Shown one piece after another: positions 8,043 through 16,214 of a DNA stretch of 64,000 bases (positions are counted from its first letter, which is position 1; every line of letters starts with the position of its first letter). The notes beneath the pieces are model-generated. The model searched no databases, had not been told where the DNA came from, and saw only the letters and a program-made list of their open reading frames with translations. A program made the position numbers and the translations under genes. Source of the stretch: Pseudomonadota bacterium (GTDB taxonomy: Bacteria; Pseudomonadota; Gammaproteobacteria; Steroidobacterales; Steroidobacteraceae); contig JANYAE010000052.1 of NCBI GenBank assembly GCA_025355105.1, positions 124,001 through 188,000 on the forward strand. Reading direction: 5' to 3'.

Positions 8043-9956
8043 GCCGCCGGTCAGCGGCCGGCCGATGGCCGCCAGCAGGTCCTCGCCACCGGCCTCGCGC
8101 ACGAGGTGCGGGTAACGCTCGCCGCCGTCGTAGCGCAGCGTCAGCGTGCGGTACTCGTCGTCCTTCTCGACCAGCAGCGTCAGCAGGCCGCTCGTGCCCT
8201 TCTCGACGCCGAGCGCATCGTGTAGCACGTCCCTGGACCACTTGTGACCGTTGATGGCCACGAGCTTGCTGCCGGGCGCGGCGCCTGCCGCATCGGCCGG
8301 CGAGCCCGGCACGACGTCGCTGATCGCGCCGCCGTCGAGGCTGACCGTCAGGCCGAGCGAGTACTGCAGATTGAGTTCGTGATCCTCGGATTCGTGCGCT
8401 GCGTGCATTGTCGACGGCGCGGCGCTGAACGCCAGCTGCCAGCCGGCGGCCCTGAGGCCCTCAAGCGGCGCCCCGGCGCGCGTGCGCCTGAGCCGCTCCA
8501 GCCAGAAGCCGCGCCAGTCGTAGGGCTGCACCGCCTCGAGCGTGGCGACGACCGCGTCGAAGTCGTACGGCTGCACCTCGGCGCCGGCGCTGGCGCCGCC
8601 GTAGAAGCGCCGGCAGAAGTCGTCGAGGCTGCGGTGGCCGTGCGACAGGCGCCGGATCAGCGCGTCGGCCTCGAGCCAGAGCAGCGCCGACTCCTGGTAG
8701 AAGTCGTCCTGCCGGCGCAGGCGGGACGCCCAGTTGCGGTCCTGGTAATAGAGGATCTGGGCGGCGTCGGCCGTGTCCTGCAGCGAGCGCCACTCGCGCC
8801 CGCGATGCAGGCCCATCTGCGCCGCAAGCCGCGCCAGCTCGTCGCGGAATTCCTCCTGCGTCAACAGGCCGCTGCGCGTCGCGAGCACGTTACCGAGGTA
8901 CTCGGTCAGGCCCTCGTAGACCCACAACAGATCGTCATGCATCGGCGTCTGGTAGTCCGGCGTCGCGAGACCCTGTGGCCGTCGGAACTTGCCGTTCCAG
9001 GAGTGCGTGTACTCGTGCGCGAGCAGGTTCGCTTCGGCACGGCGGATGTCGTCGTCGACGAGCGCCCGAAGCGGCGAGCGGTTGTCGCTCGACTCGTGGT
9101 GCTCGATCCCGTCCGGCATGATCTGGTCGGTCAGCGCCCACAGGAACTGGTAGCGCCGGTAGTGGGTTGCGCCAAATAGCGCCGGGGCCTCGCGCACGAG
9201 GCTGCGGTAGTGCTCGAGCGTCGCCGGCGACATTTCGAGCGCCGCCGGCCGGTCGGCGGCCACCTGCATGCGGGCGGCCGGAGTGCCGCCGAGCTCGATC
9301 GTGCGCAGGTGGCGGCCGGCGAGCAGCGTCGAGTCCACTAGCGTCGTCAGCGAGGTCGGCACGAAGCGCGCGCCGTCGGCGACGGTATCGGCGGGCTCGA
9401 GCGCGGACGCGAACTGCCAGCCGGGCGGGACGCGGATCGAGGCCTGGTAGACGAGCCCGTCGGTCGGCAGGCCGGCTGGGTACAGGAGCACCTGGTTCCA
9501 TTCCACGAGCGCCAGCGACTCGGTCGCGTACCGCGGCGTCTCGAGGCCCTGCACGATGCCGTCGGGCGCGGGGGCCGTCAGCACCTCGAGGTCAGCCTCG
9601 AGTGTGTCGACGCCGGCCGGCACCTCGACGTGGAAGACGTAGGGATCAACGGCATCGCGGCGCCACGGCACCGCCGCCCCGGCCGCCGTCAGGCGCGGGC
9701 CCGCGAGCGAGGTGATCGGGCCGGCGGGGCTGTGCCGGCCCGGTAGCCACTTTGGGTACAAGAGGGTCAGCGGCCCCGGCGCGACCGGCAGCACGAGGTG
9801 CGCCTTCAGGATACCGCGCGACGCCTCGCGCGCGTCCACGTCGATCGTCGCCGGACGCGTGCCGTCCGCCGCCGAGGCGGTGGCGCCCGCCAGCGCGAGC
9901 GCCAGCAGCAGGCCTGCCCCGGTCGCGCCGCGCCGGAGTCCGGTGTTCGCTCGCAT
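8001..9956 (-). CDS. Secreted M61-family (glycyl aminopeptidase-like) metallopeptidase with PDZ domain
   Basis: 651 aa. There is a signal peptide (LLLALALAGATASAA), an N-terminal beta-sandwich region, then the zinc site LLAHEYTHSWNGK (HExxH) followed by LLWVYEGLTEYLG, whose Glu is the third ligand. A C-terminal PDZ domain is seen around GLTVSLDGGAISDVVPGSPADAAG. M61 enzymes remove N-terminal Gly/Ala from peptides in the periplasm or outside the cell. The ATG at 9956 has a strong GGGAAGGGG site. It is 61 nt downstream of the TonB receptor on the same strand, so the pair probably works as receptor plus peptide trimming. Its 3' end overlaps the convergent PLP lyase gene. Confidence 0.88.
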   Translation of the reverse strand: MRANTGLRRGATGAGLLLALALAGATASAADGTRPATIDVDAREASRGILKAHLVLPVAPGPLTLLYPKWLPGRHSPAGPITSLAGPRLTAAGAAVPWRRDAVDPYVFHVEVPAGVDTLEADLEVLTAPAPDGIVQGLETPRYATESLALVEWNQVLLYPAGLPTDGLVYQASIRVPPGWQFASALEPADTVADGARFVPTSLTTLVDSTLLAGRHLRTIELGGTPAARMQVAADRPAALEMSPATLEHYRSLVREAPALFGATHYRRYQFLWALTDQIMPDGIEHHESSDNRSPLRALVDDDIRRAEANLLAHEYTHSWNGKFRRPQGLATPDYQTPMHDDLLWVYEGLTEYLGNVLATRSGLLTQEEFRDELARLAAQMGLHRGREWRSLQDTADAAQILYYQDRNWASRLRRQDDFYQESALLWLEADALIRRLSHGHRSLDDFCRRFYGGASAGAEVQPYDFDAVVATLEAVQPYDWRGFWLERLRRTRAGAPLEGLRAAGWQLAFSAAPSTMHAAHESEDHELNLQYSLGLTVSLDGGAISDVVPGSPADAAGAAPGSKLVAINGHKWSRDVLHDALGVEKGTSGLLTLLVEKDDEYRTLTLRYDGGERYPHLVREAGGEDLLAAIGRPLTGGSGGARLEQGAHRR

Positions 9957-10017
9957 CGATCCCCTTCCCCGGCGGCACCGCTCGCGGCTTGCCGCCGCGT
10001 CGCGCCGCCTGACGTCC

Positions 10018-12885
10018 TCAGAACTTGTAGCGCAGGCCGACCTCGTAGAAGCGGCCGACCGCGCCCACCTGGTCAAGCGATGGATTGTAGTTGAACCCGC
10101 CGTACGTGATCGTGTTGAGCGGCGGCAGGCGGTTGGTGAGGTTGGTCACCGTCGCGTTGAGCTGCAGCCGCTCGCTGAAGTGGAACTGGCCATAGAGATC
10201 CACGTAGGTGAACGAGGCGATCCAGCAGTTCGGATTGTCGACGCTGAGCTGCAGGCACTGCGTGCCCGAAACCGATTCGTCGATGCCCTGCATGCGGCCG
10301 CGGTAGTTGACGGTCGAACCGATCGAGAGCGCGCCCTCGGTCCAGTCGAGCGTGAACGAGCCGCGAACGCGCGGCGTGCCGACGGCGCCACCGACTGCGG
10401 TCGGGCCGGCCGTCCCCGCGTATTCAAAGGTCGAGTTGCCGTTGATCGGATCGAGAAACGTCTGCTGCGAGTGGAACAGGTAGGTCGCCGACAGATTCGA
10501 GGTCAGCATGCCGCCGGCCAGCGGCAACTTGTTGCGCAGATCGACGTCGATGCCGGAGGTCTTCGAGTTCGCGGCGTTCACGTACGGCTGCGGGTAATAG
10601 ATGATCGGCCCGGGGTAGTCGGTGCCCGGCTGCTGTACGCCGCGCACCGGCGGCTCGAGGCCGAGCGGTGCTGGCACGATCTCGTCGTCGCGGCGGATGT
10701 AGAAGTAGTCGGCGGTGAGGCTCGTGCCCTTGAACGGCTCGAAGATGAACCCGCCGGTGTAGCTCCTCGACTTCTCCGGCTTCAGGTTCGGGTTGCCGAT
10801 GCTCAGTGTCGCGGCGAAGCCCTGGCCGCAGTCGGATGGCTTGCCGGTGGCGCCGCAACGCAGCGGGTCGATCGGCGCGGTCGTGGCCGAGCCCGTGCCG
10901 CTGTTGCCGCCTTCGGCGATGCCGGGCGCGCGGAAGCCGCGGGCGAAGGTGCCGCGCAGCGCGAACTGGCGCGCGAGGCTCCACTTGAAGCCGAGCTTCG
11001 GCGTGAACGACGAGCCGTAGGTGTTGTAGCGGTCGACGCGCCCGGCGGCGCTGAGCTCGAGCGAGCGCAGTACCGGCGCCGAGAGCTCCGTGAACGCGGC
11101 CATGACCGACTGCGAGCCGGATGCGAAGAAGCTGCCGTCCATGATGATGTCGCCCTGCGGCGCAAACGGCTCGCCGGGGTTGTCCTCATGCAGCGTCCGG
11201 GCCTCGGCGCCGACGGCGATCGCAAGCGGGCCACCTTGCAGGTCGAGGATGTTGTGCGTCGCGTTCGCCGACAGGTACGCGAGTTCCGAGATCGCCGTGT
11301 CGTGGGTCTCGGGCGCGATCGAGGCGTACAGCGACGCCGGGTTGAGAAAGGCGCTGGCGCCGACCCGGTAGCTGCCGTTCGCGAGCGCCGCGTTCAGCAG
11401 GCTGGCGCGGATGAAGCCATCGTAGGTCACGCGGGTCGCGGAGTGGATGTAGCCGACGCTGAAATTGAGGTCCCAGCCGCCGGCCGAGCCCGAGACGTCG
11501 TCCACGGCGCGAATGACGTTGGTGTTGAAGCGCGCGAGCTGCGGACCGAAGTCGGTCAACACCGCGTAGAGCAGCGCCGGCTGGCCGACGAAGTTCGCGA
11601 AGTTCGCGCCCTGGCTGGTGTAGTAGGCCTGTGCCGCAGCGAAATACGGGCTCGCCGGATTGAATGGGTTGTCGAGCGAGGCGCTCGGCAGCACCATCGG
11701 CGACGTGTTGGGATCGGTCTGGTCAACCAGCACGCCCTTCGAGCCGACCCAGGTGTACGGTACCGTGGTCGGTCCCGTGCTGTAGGCGTCGGACTGCTTG
11801 TACTGTTCCGCCTGCGAGTTGAAGAACGACACGCTCGCGACGTTGGTCCAACGGTCGCCTATCTTCTGCGTCCATCGGCCGCTCAGGTTTGCGCCGCCGG
11901 TGCGCGGCTGGATCTTGTTATATCTGTTGATGTCCCAGGTGCAGCCGCCGGAGTAGTTGAGGTTCTGCGGCGCACAGCCCGGCAGCAGGAAGTAGCCCGC
12001 CGTGCTGTCGCCGTTCTGCACCGCGCCTTGCGGCGCGACCATGCCGGGCTCGGTGAACGTGCCGTTGTTCGGGTAGGCCTGCTGGACGATGCCGCCGCGG
12101 CGGTCCGGCCCGCCGTAGGCGGTGAGGTCGAGGTCACTGAGGTATGAGGGGCGGTTGACCTGCGAGATCGACGCCTGGTGGCGGTACTCGAGGTTGAAGT
12201 AGACGTTGTGGCCGTCCTGGGCGATGTCACCGAAGCCGTAGAGCGCCGAGACGCGCTGTGTCAGGCCGTCGGCGCGGTAGGAGCCGCCGAGGCTGGTCGA
12301 CATCTCGAAGCCCTTGAACTCGCGCTTCAGGATGATGTTGACGACACCCGCGATCGCGTCGGAGCCATAGATGGCGGAGGCGCCGTCCTTCAGCACCTCC
12401 ACTCGATCGACCATGCCGAGCGGCAGGGACGAGAGGTCGACGAAGGGACGCTGGCCGTCGTCGGCGAGCGGATAGGGAGCCATGCGGTGGCCGTCGACGA
12501 GCACCAGTGTCGCGTCGAGCGTCAGTCCGCGCAGCGACACGCCGCTCGCGCCGCCGGCGAGCGCGCCGCTGAAGTTCTGCGTCAGCGATCCGCTGCTGTC
12601 GGAGGCGATGTTGCGGATGACGTCGGAGATCGTGGCCTTGCCGCTCTTCTCGATCTCTTCGGCGCTAATCACCTGCACGGGCGCTGGCGTCTCGGCGTCG
12701 GTGCGGTGCAGGTAGGAACCCGTCACGACCACCGACTCGAGGGTCTCGGCCGGCGCGATCTTTTGCGGCCCGGCCGCGGTGTCGGTAGGTGCGGCGCCGG
12801 CCGCGACTGGCGCAAGCGCGGCGAGCACCGCGGCGGCCAGAATCCGGCAGCGCCGGCTCGTTGATCCGGAAACCTGTCGCGCCAT
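10018..12885 (-). CDS. TonB-dependent outer-membrane receptor (first of three)
   Basis: About 955 aa. It has a signal peptide, a TonB-box-like stretch (ETLESVVVTGSYL), and a plug domain with TPAPVQVISAEEIEKSG, VSLRGLTLDATLVLVDGHR and VDRVEVLKDGASAIYGSDAIAGVVNIILK. A long beta-barrel follows, ending in the aromatic signature VGLRYKF. The type resembles receptors for peptides or oligosaccharides more than siderophore receptors. Two ATGs compete: 12885 is preferred because GGGGAG lies 6 nt before it, while 12891 abuts that site. It is followed by the M61 peptidase gene. A promoter about 160 nt upstream carries the predicted GntR palindrome. Confidence 0.93.
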   Translation of the reverse strand: MARQVSGSTSRRCRILAAAVLAALAPVAAGAAPTDTAAGPQKIAPAETLESVVVTGSYLHRTDAETPAPVQVISAEEIEKSGKATISDVIRNIASDSSGSLTQNFSGALAGGASGVSLRGLTLDATLVLVDGHRMAPYPLADDGQRPFVDLSSLPLGMVDRVEVLKDGASAIYGSDAIAGVVNIILKREFKGFEMSTSLGGSYRADGLTQRVSALYGFGDIAQDGHNVYFNLEYRHQASISQVNRPSYLSDLDLTAYGGPDRRGGIVQQAYPNNGTFTEPGMVAPQGAVQNGDSTAGYFLLPGCAPQNLNYSGGCTWDINRYNKIQPRTGGANLSGRWTQKIGDRWTNVASVSFFNSQAEQYKQSDAYSTGPTTVPYTWVGSKGVLVDQTDPNTSPMVLPSASLDNPFNPASPYFAAAQAYYTSQGANFANFVGQPALLYAVLTDFGPQLARFNTNVIRAVDDVSGSAGGWDLNFSVGYIHSATRVTYDGFIRASLLNAALANGSYRVGASAFLNPASLYASIAPETHDTAISELAYLSANATHNILDLQGGPLAIAVGAEARTLHEDNPGEPFAPQGDIIMDGSFFASGSQSVMAAFTELSAPVLRSLELSAAGRVDRYNTYGSSFTPKLGFKWSLARQFALRGTFARGFRAPGIAEGGNSGTGSATTAPIDPLRCGATGKPSDCGQGFAATLSIGNPNLKPEKSRSYTGGFIFEPFKGTSLTADYFYIRRDDEIVPAPLGLEPPVRGVQQPGTDYPGPIIYYPQPYVNAANSKTSGIDVDLRNKLPLAGGMLTSNLSATYLFHSQQTFLDPINGNSTFEYAGTAGPTAVGGAVGTPRVRGSFTLDWTEGALSIGSTVNYRGRMQGIDESVSGTQCLQLSVDNPNCWIASFTYVDLYGQFHFSERLQLNATVTNLTNRLPPLNTITYGGFNYNPSLDQVGAVGRFYEVGLRYKF

Positions 12886-13040
12886 GCTCATCTCCCCGTA
12901 CTTCGGCCGGACGACACGGGTGTGGCGGCCGGCGGTTCTTGTGCGTCGTGGTCGTCATCGCGAACAGCCTGCGCGCGGCTCGCGGCGCGTCGAGCCGCTG
13001 AACTGCGTGCCGTGGGCCGTGGTGCTACCGCGGTCGCCCG

Positions 13041-13072
13041 AATCTAGAAGGCCGAGCATATCATTGCAATGA
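13041..13072 (-). promoter_or_regulatory. TonB receptor promoter overlapped by GntR-type palindrome
   Basis: TCATTGCAATGA at 13061-13072 is a perfect 12-bp palindrome, differing from the permease site only in the central two bases. Its core TTGCAA (13064-13069) can act as the -35 box, with TAGATT (13041-13046) as the -10 at exactly 17 nt spacing. Repressor binding would block the -35 region. Confidence 0.62.
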
Positions 13073-13078
13073 CCTAGT

Positions 13079-13099
13079 GAATGCTGCGTCGCAGCATTC
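13079..13099. terminator. Palindromic hairpin after the serine hydrolase gene
   Basis: GAATGCTGCG, a central T, then CGCAGCATTC: ten-base perfect arms, 15 nt past the serine hydrolase stop. There is no T-run on either side, so this may be a terminator, an RNA end-stabiliser or a second protein site beside the receptor promoter. Confidence 0.5.
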
Positions 13100-13114
13100 G
13101 TCAGTGCCAGGGGC

Positions 13115-14551
13115 TCAGTACTCGTGGTATGCGTCGATGGCTGCAACCCGGCCGTCTGCGGCGTACCGAACCGTGAAGAAATAGGTCATCTCCCGGGTCC
13201 GGGCGGCGTAGACGCGCTCGCGACCGCGGCTGAGGGGACGCTCCTCGGCGAATGCCGTTCCCTCCAGCGAGCCGGTGGATCGCAAGTCCCTGGCGAGGGA
13301 CGCTGCCCAGCCGGGCGTGAGGGTCGTGCGCGCGCCCGGCGCGAGCCTGGACCGGTCGATGATCTGATCGCGCTGGACGCGCTCGAGCAGCGCATGGAAC
13401 TGGCTCGTGAGCCGTGACGCCGGGTCACGTGGTGCCACCTCGTAGTGGGCGAACTCCGGCTCGAACAAGCCGGCCACCGTGTGCGCGAGCTGCTGCGCGC
13501 GGCACAGCGACAGGTTCGTCAGCACGATCACCGTCAGCCCACGATCCGGGTAGCGCGCCATCGCCGCCTGGAACCCTTGCCAGTTGCCGTCGTACTCGAT
13601 CACCCGGTGGCCGCGCAGGGTGTTGATCTCCCAGCCGTAGCCGAAATGGAGCAGCGGCGGCTGCCCACCGTAGTGCGGATCGACGGACCACATGCGCTCG
13701 AGCTCGGCTTGCGGCAACACGCGATCGCCGTACAGCGCCGCGTCCCAGCGCGCGAGGTCGAGCACGGTCGAGTAGAGGCTCCCGTCCGCGGTGCGGTTGA
13801 GCGCGGCGGAGACCCACGACTGGTTCCGCAGTCGGCCGTCGCCGTCCTTTTCGTAGCCGCTCGCGCGTCCCGGGATGATGTCGGCATCTGAGAGAACCTG
13901 CGTGCGCTCCATGCCGAGCGGCCGGAAGACGCGTTCCGCGAGCAGGTCGCCGTAGAAGCGGCCGGTGACCCGGTTGACCACGATCCCGAGCAGCACGTAG
14001 GCGGTGTCGCTGTAGGCGGCATCGGTGCCCGGCTCGAAATCGAGCGGCAACGAGGTCGCGAGCCGCACGTACTCCGCGTCCGTGTACTCGTGATGCAGGT
14101 CGAGCAGGTTGTGCTCGGGCGTCGTCAGCTGCGGGATGCCGGCCTGGTGGTTGAGCATGCGGCGCAGCGTGACGCCTGCCCAACTGGCCGGAATTTCCGG
14201 CAGGTACGTTGCCAGCGGCACGTCGAGCGAGAGCGTGCCCTCGCGGGCGAGCTGCAGCACGAGGGTGGCTGTGAACTGCTTGCCGACGGAGCCGATCTGG
14301 AAGCGCGTGTCCGAAGCGACGGCGACAAGATGCTCGAGCGTTGCGACGCCATAGCCGCGAACGTAGAGCGGCTCGCCGTGGCGCAGCACAGCGAGCGCCA
14401 CGCCGGGTATCCGCTGCGCGCGCATCTCGGCTGCGACGAAGCGATCGGTGGCCGCGGCGGCATCGGCGGGCGTTGCCGCGTGCGCGGTCGCCGCGATCAG
14501 CAACAGCGGCGGCAGGAGCGCACGGCGCAGGGGGTACAGCAAAGAGCCCAT
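13115..14551 (-). CDS. Exported serine hydrolase of the beta-lactamase / DD-peptidase (class C, EstB-like) family
   Basis: 478 aa with a signal peptide ending near AATAHA. The active-site motif S-x-x-K is SVGKQ (about residue 95) in a QIGSVGKQFTATLVLQL context. The second motif is YSD in AAYSDTAYVLLG where most relatives have YSN. The third, usually H-x-G, appears as EYDGNWQGF. A C-terminal extension of about 100 residues follows the catalytic domain. These changes argue for an esterase, amidase or D-peptidase rather than an antibiotic-resistance enzyme; the natural substrate is unknown. GAGGAA is correctly placed before the start. It follows the beta-helix cytochrome gene but is separated from it by a strong hairpin. 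Confidence 0.83.
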   Translation of the reverse strand: MGSLLYPLRRALLPPLLLIAATAHAATPADAAAATDRFVAAEMRAQRIPGVALAVLRHGEPLYVRGYGVATLEHLVAVASDTRFQIGSVGKQFTATLVLQLAREGTLSLDVPLATYLPEIPASWAGVTLRRMLNHQAGIPQLTTPEHNLLDLHHEYTDAEYVRLATSLPLDFEPGTDAAYSDTAYVLLGIVVNRVTGRFYGDLLAERVFRPLGMERTQVLSDADIIPGRASGYEKDGDGRLRNQSWVSAALNRTADGSLYSTVLDLARWDAALYGDRVLPQAELERMWSVDPHYGGQPPLLHFGYGWEINTLRGHRVIEYDGNWQGFQAAMARYPDRGLTVIVLTNLSLCRAQQLAHTVAGLFEPEFAHYEVAPRDPASRLTSQFHALLERVQRDQIIDRSRLAPGARTTLTPGWAASLARDLRSTGSLEGTAFAEERPLSRGRERVYAARTREMTYFFTVRYAADGRVAAIDAYHEY

Positions 14552-14620
14552 CGTTCCTCGACCGGAGGCGCCCCATGCGGGGCACGCCGGCGGATGCTAC
14601 CGTCCGGTCGCTGTCGGCGC

Positions 14621-14652
14621 ACGATGCGCGGGCGGTCCTGCCCGCGCATCGT
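14621..14652. terminator. Perfect 13-bp stem, 6-nt loop hairpin ending the cytochrome operon
   Basis: ACGATGCGCGGGC (14621-14633), loop GGTCCT, then its exact complement GCCCGCGCATCGT (14640-14652). It begins 9 nt after the stop of the minus-strand beta-helix cytochrome gene. It has no clear T-tract, so it is either a GC-rich terminator or a 3' stabilising hairpin separating that operon from the serine hydrolase. Confidence 0.65.
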
Positions 14653-14661
14653 CAGGTGGTT

Positions 14662-16194
14662 TCAGTTCGCCGGCGGCTTCGGCTGATTCACGGTCAGCAT
14701 GTACTTCGCGACCGCAAGCCGCAGCTCGGGGCTCAGGTGCGCCTGCGGTGGCATCGGCGGGAAGTCCTCGCGCTTCTTGGTCGGGTTCGCGATGTAGTCG
14801 GCGATGCCCTGCGGGTTGCCGGTGTACATCGCCTGCAGGATCTGTGTCGGCGGCCCGATCATGCGCACGTTGTAGGCGTGGCAGCCGGCGCAGACCGAGG
14901 AGTAGATGAGCTTGCCGCGGTCGTCGGCGTTCAGCACGCGCGCCGGCGCCGGCTTGTCGAGCAGGTAGGTCGTGACGTCCGCGGTGCTGGTGCGCGCGCA
15001 TCCGGAGGCCCAGCTGCCGATGCCGAGGCTCTTGAGCGCGCCCTTGTCGGCCACGCAGCTGCCGCTGCCGCCGCCCACTGCGACCAGGTCCGGGCCCTCG
15101 CGCGTGAGGCCCGCCACCATCAGCGCCTGGATGTCCTTGATCGGCTCCGTGCCATTGTTCGCGAACAGGTTCCAGAGCACCGAAACGCGGTCCGGGTTCG
15201 GGTCGGCTTCCGGGTCCGGCGTGATGTTGGCGAACGACTTGTGGTCGGCGACGATGATGCCGGCGTTCTTGTTGTCGCGGATGACGTTGTTCTCGATAAC
15301 CACGTCGTCGGCCGCCATGACGATCACGCCGGTGCCGCTCGGCACGCCCGAGACGATGGAGCCCGGCGCGCCGAAGTTCTTGTGATTGTTCGCAACCACG
15401 AAATTGTCGCGGATGATCACGTCAAAGGTCGTCTTGATCGGCAGGCCCGGCGTGATGAAGGTCAGGATGCCGCCGGCGTTGTCGTAGGCGAGGTTGTGCT
15501 CGACGATCGCGTGCCGCGAGTTTTCGATCTCGATGCCGGCGACGTTGCCATGTACGTCGTTGTGCGCGACGTGGATGTTGTCGGACATGCCGACGTAGAT
15601 CGCCGCATCCTCGATGCCGGTCAGCGTGTTGTACTCGATCAGGCCGTTCTGCGCGAACTCCGGAAAGATGCCATAGACGCCGGCGTTCGCAATCCAGTTG
15701 TGGCGAACGATGAAGTTGTTGCCCGCCTGGCCCATGATCGCGTTGCCCTTGAAGTTCACGATCTTCAGGTTCTCGACGCGGATGCCGTTGCCCGAGTAGA
15801 GCACCGCGTCATTGCGCTTGCCCTCACCGTCGAGCGTCGGCCAGTCGCCGCCATGGATCACGCCGACGAGCGCGATGTTGTCCTTGTCGATGTAGACGGT
15901 CTCGTGGTACGTGCCCGGCAACACCTGCACGGTGTCACCCGGCTGCGCCTTGGCGACCGCGGCCTGGATCGACTCGCCCGGCTTCACCGCTATCACCTTG
16001 CCGGCCGGCCGGCCGGCCTCAAGCGAAGCGGTCGTCTGGCTGCCGGTGGCGCGGTGCGCGGCCGCGAGCGCGGCGTCCGCCGACTGCGCGGCCGCGTCGG
16101 GTACATGGACGACCGTGCGGCGCGCGTACAGGTAGCCGGCGCCTGCGGCGAGCGCCGCGACGACGACCAGGGTCACGAGGGCTTTGTTGTTCAC
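14662..16194 (-). CDS. Right-handed parallel beta-helix protein fused to a C-terminal cytochrome c domain
   Basis: 510 aa. A signal anchor lies at about residues 5-25. From about 65 to 390 it shows beta-helix repeats rich in N-x-x-x-x-N ladders (NFIVRHNWIANAG, NGLIEYNTLTG, DNIHVAHNDVHGN, DVVIENNVIRDN), opening with the DUF1565/NosD-like phrase PGTYHETVYIDKDNI. At 435-439 there is a heme site CAGCH, and PMPPQ near 481 supplies a likely Met ligand, so the last 90 residues form a small cytochrome c. Beta-helix folds bind or process polymers; the heme suggests electron transfer to or from that substrate. It starts with GTG preceded by GGAGAG. It is the last gene of the operon with the peroxidase, cytochrome c4 and TonB receptor. 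Confidence 0.82.
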   Translation of the reverse strand: MNNKALVTLVVVAALAAGAGYLYARRTVVHVPDAAAQSADAALAAAHRATGSQTTASLEAGRPAGKVIAVKPGESIQAAVAKAQPGDTVQVLPGTYHETVYIDKDNIALVGVIHGGDWPTLDGEGKRNDAVLYSGNGIRVENLKIVNFKGNAIMGQAGNNFIVRHNWIANAGVYGIFPEFAQNGLIEYNTLTGIEDAAIYVGMSDNIHVAHNDVHGNVAGIEIENSRHAIVEHNLAYDNAGGILTFITPGLPIKTTFDVIIRDNFVVANNHKNFGAPGSIVSGVPSGTGVIVMAADDVVIENNVIRDNKNAGIIVADHKSFANITPDPEADPNPDRVSVLWNLFANNGTEPIKDIQALMVAGLTREGPDLVAVGGGSGSCVADKGALKSLGIGSWASGCARTSTADVTTYLLDKPAPARVLNADDRGKLIYSSVCAGCHAYNVRMIGPPTQILQAMYTGNPQGIADYIANPTKKREDFPPMPPQAHLSPELRLAVAKYMLTVNQPKPPAN

Positions 16195-16214
16195 GGCGCT
16201 CTCCGTCGGATGGT

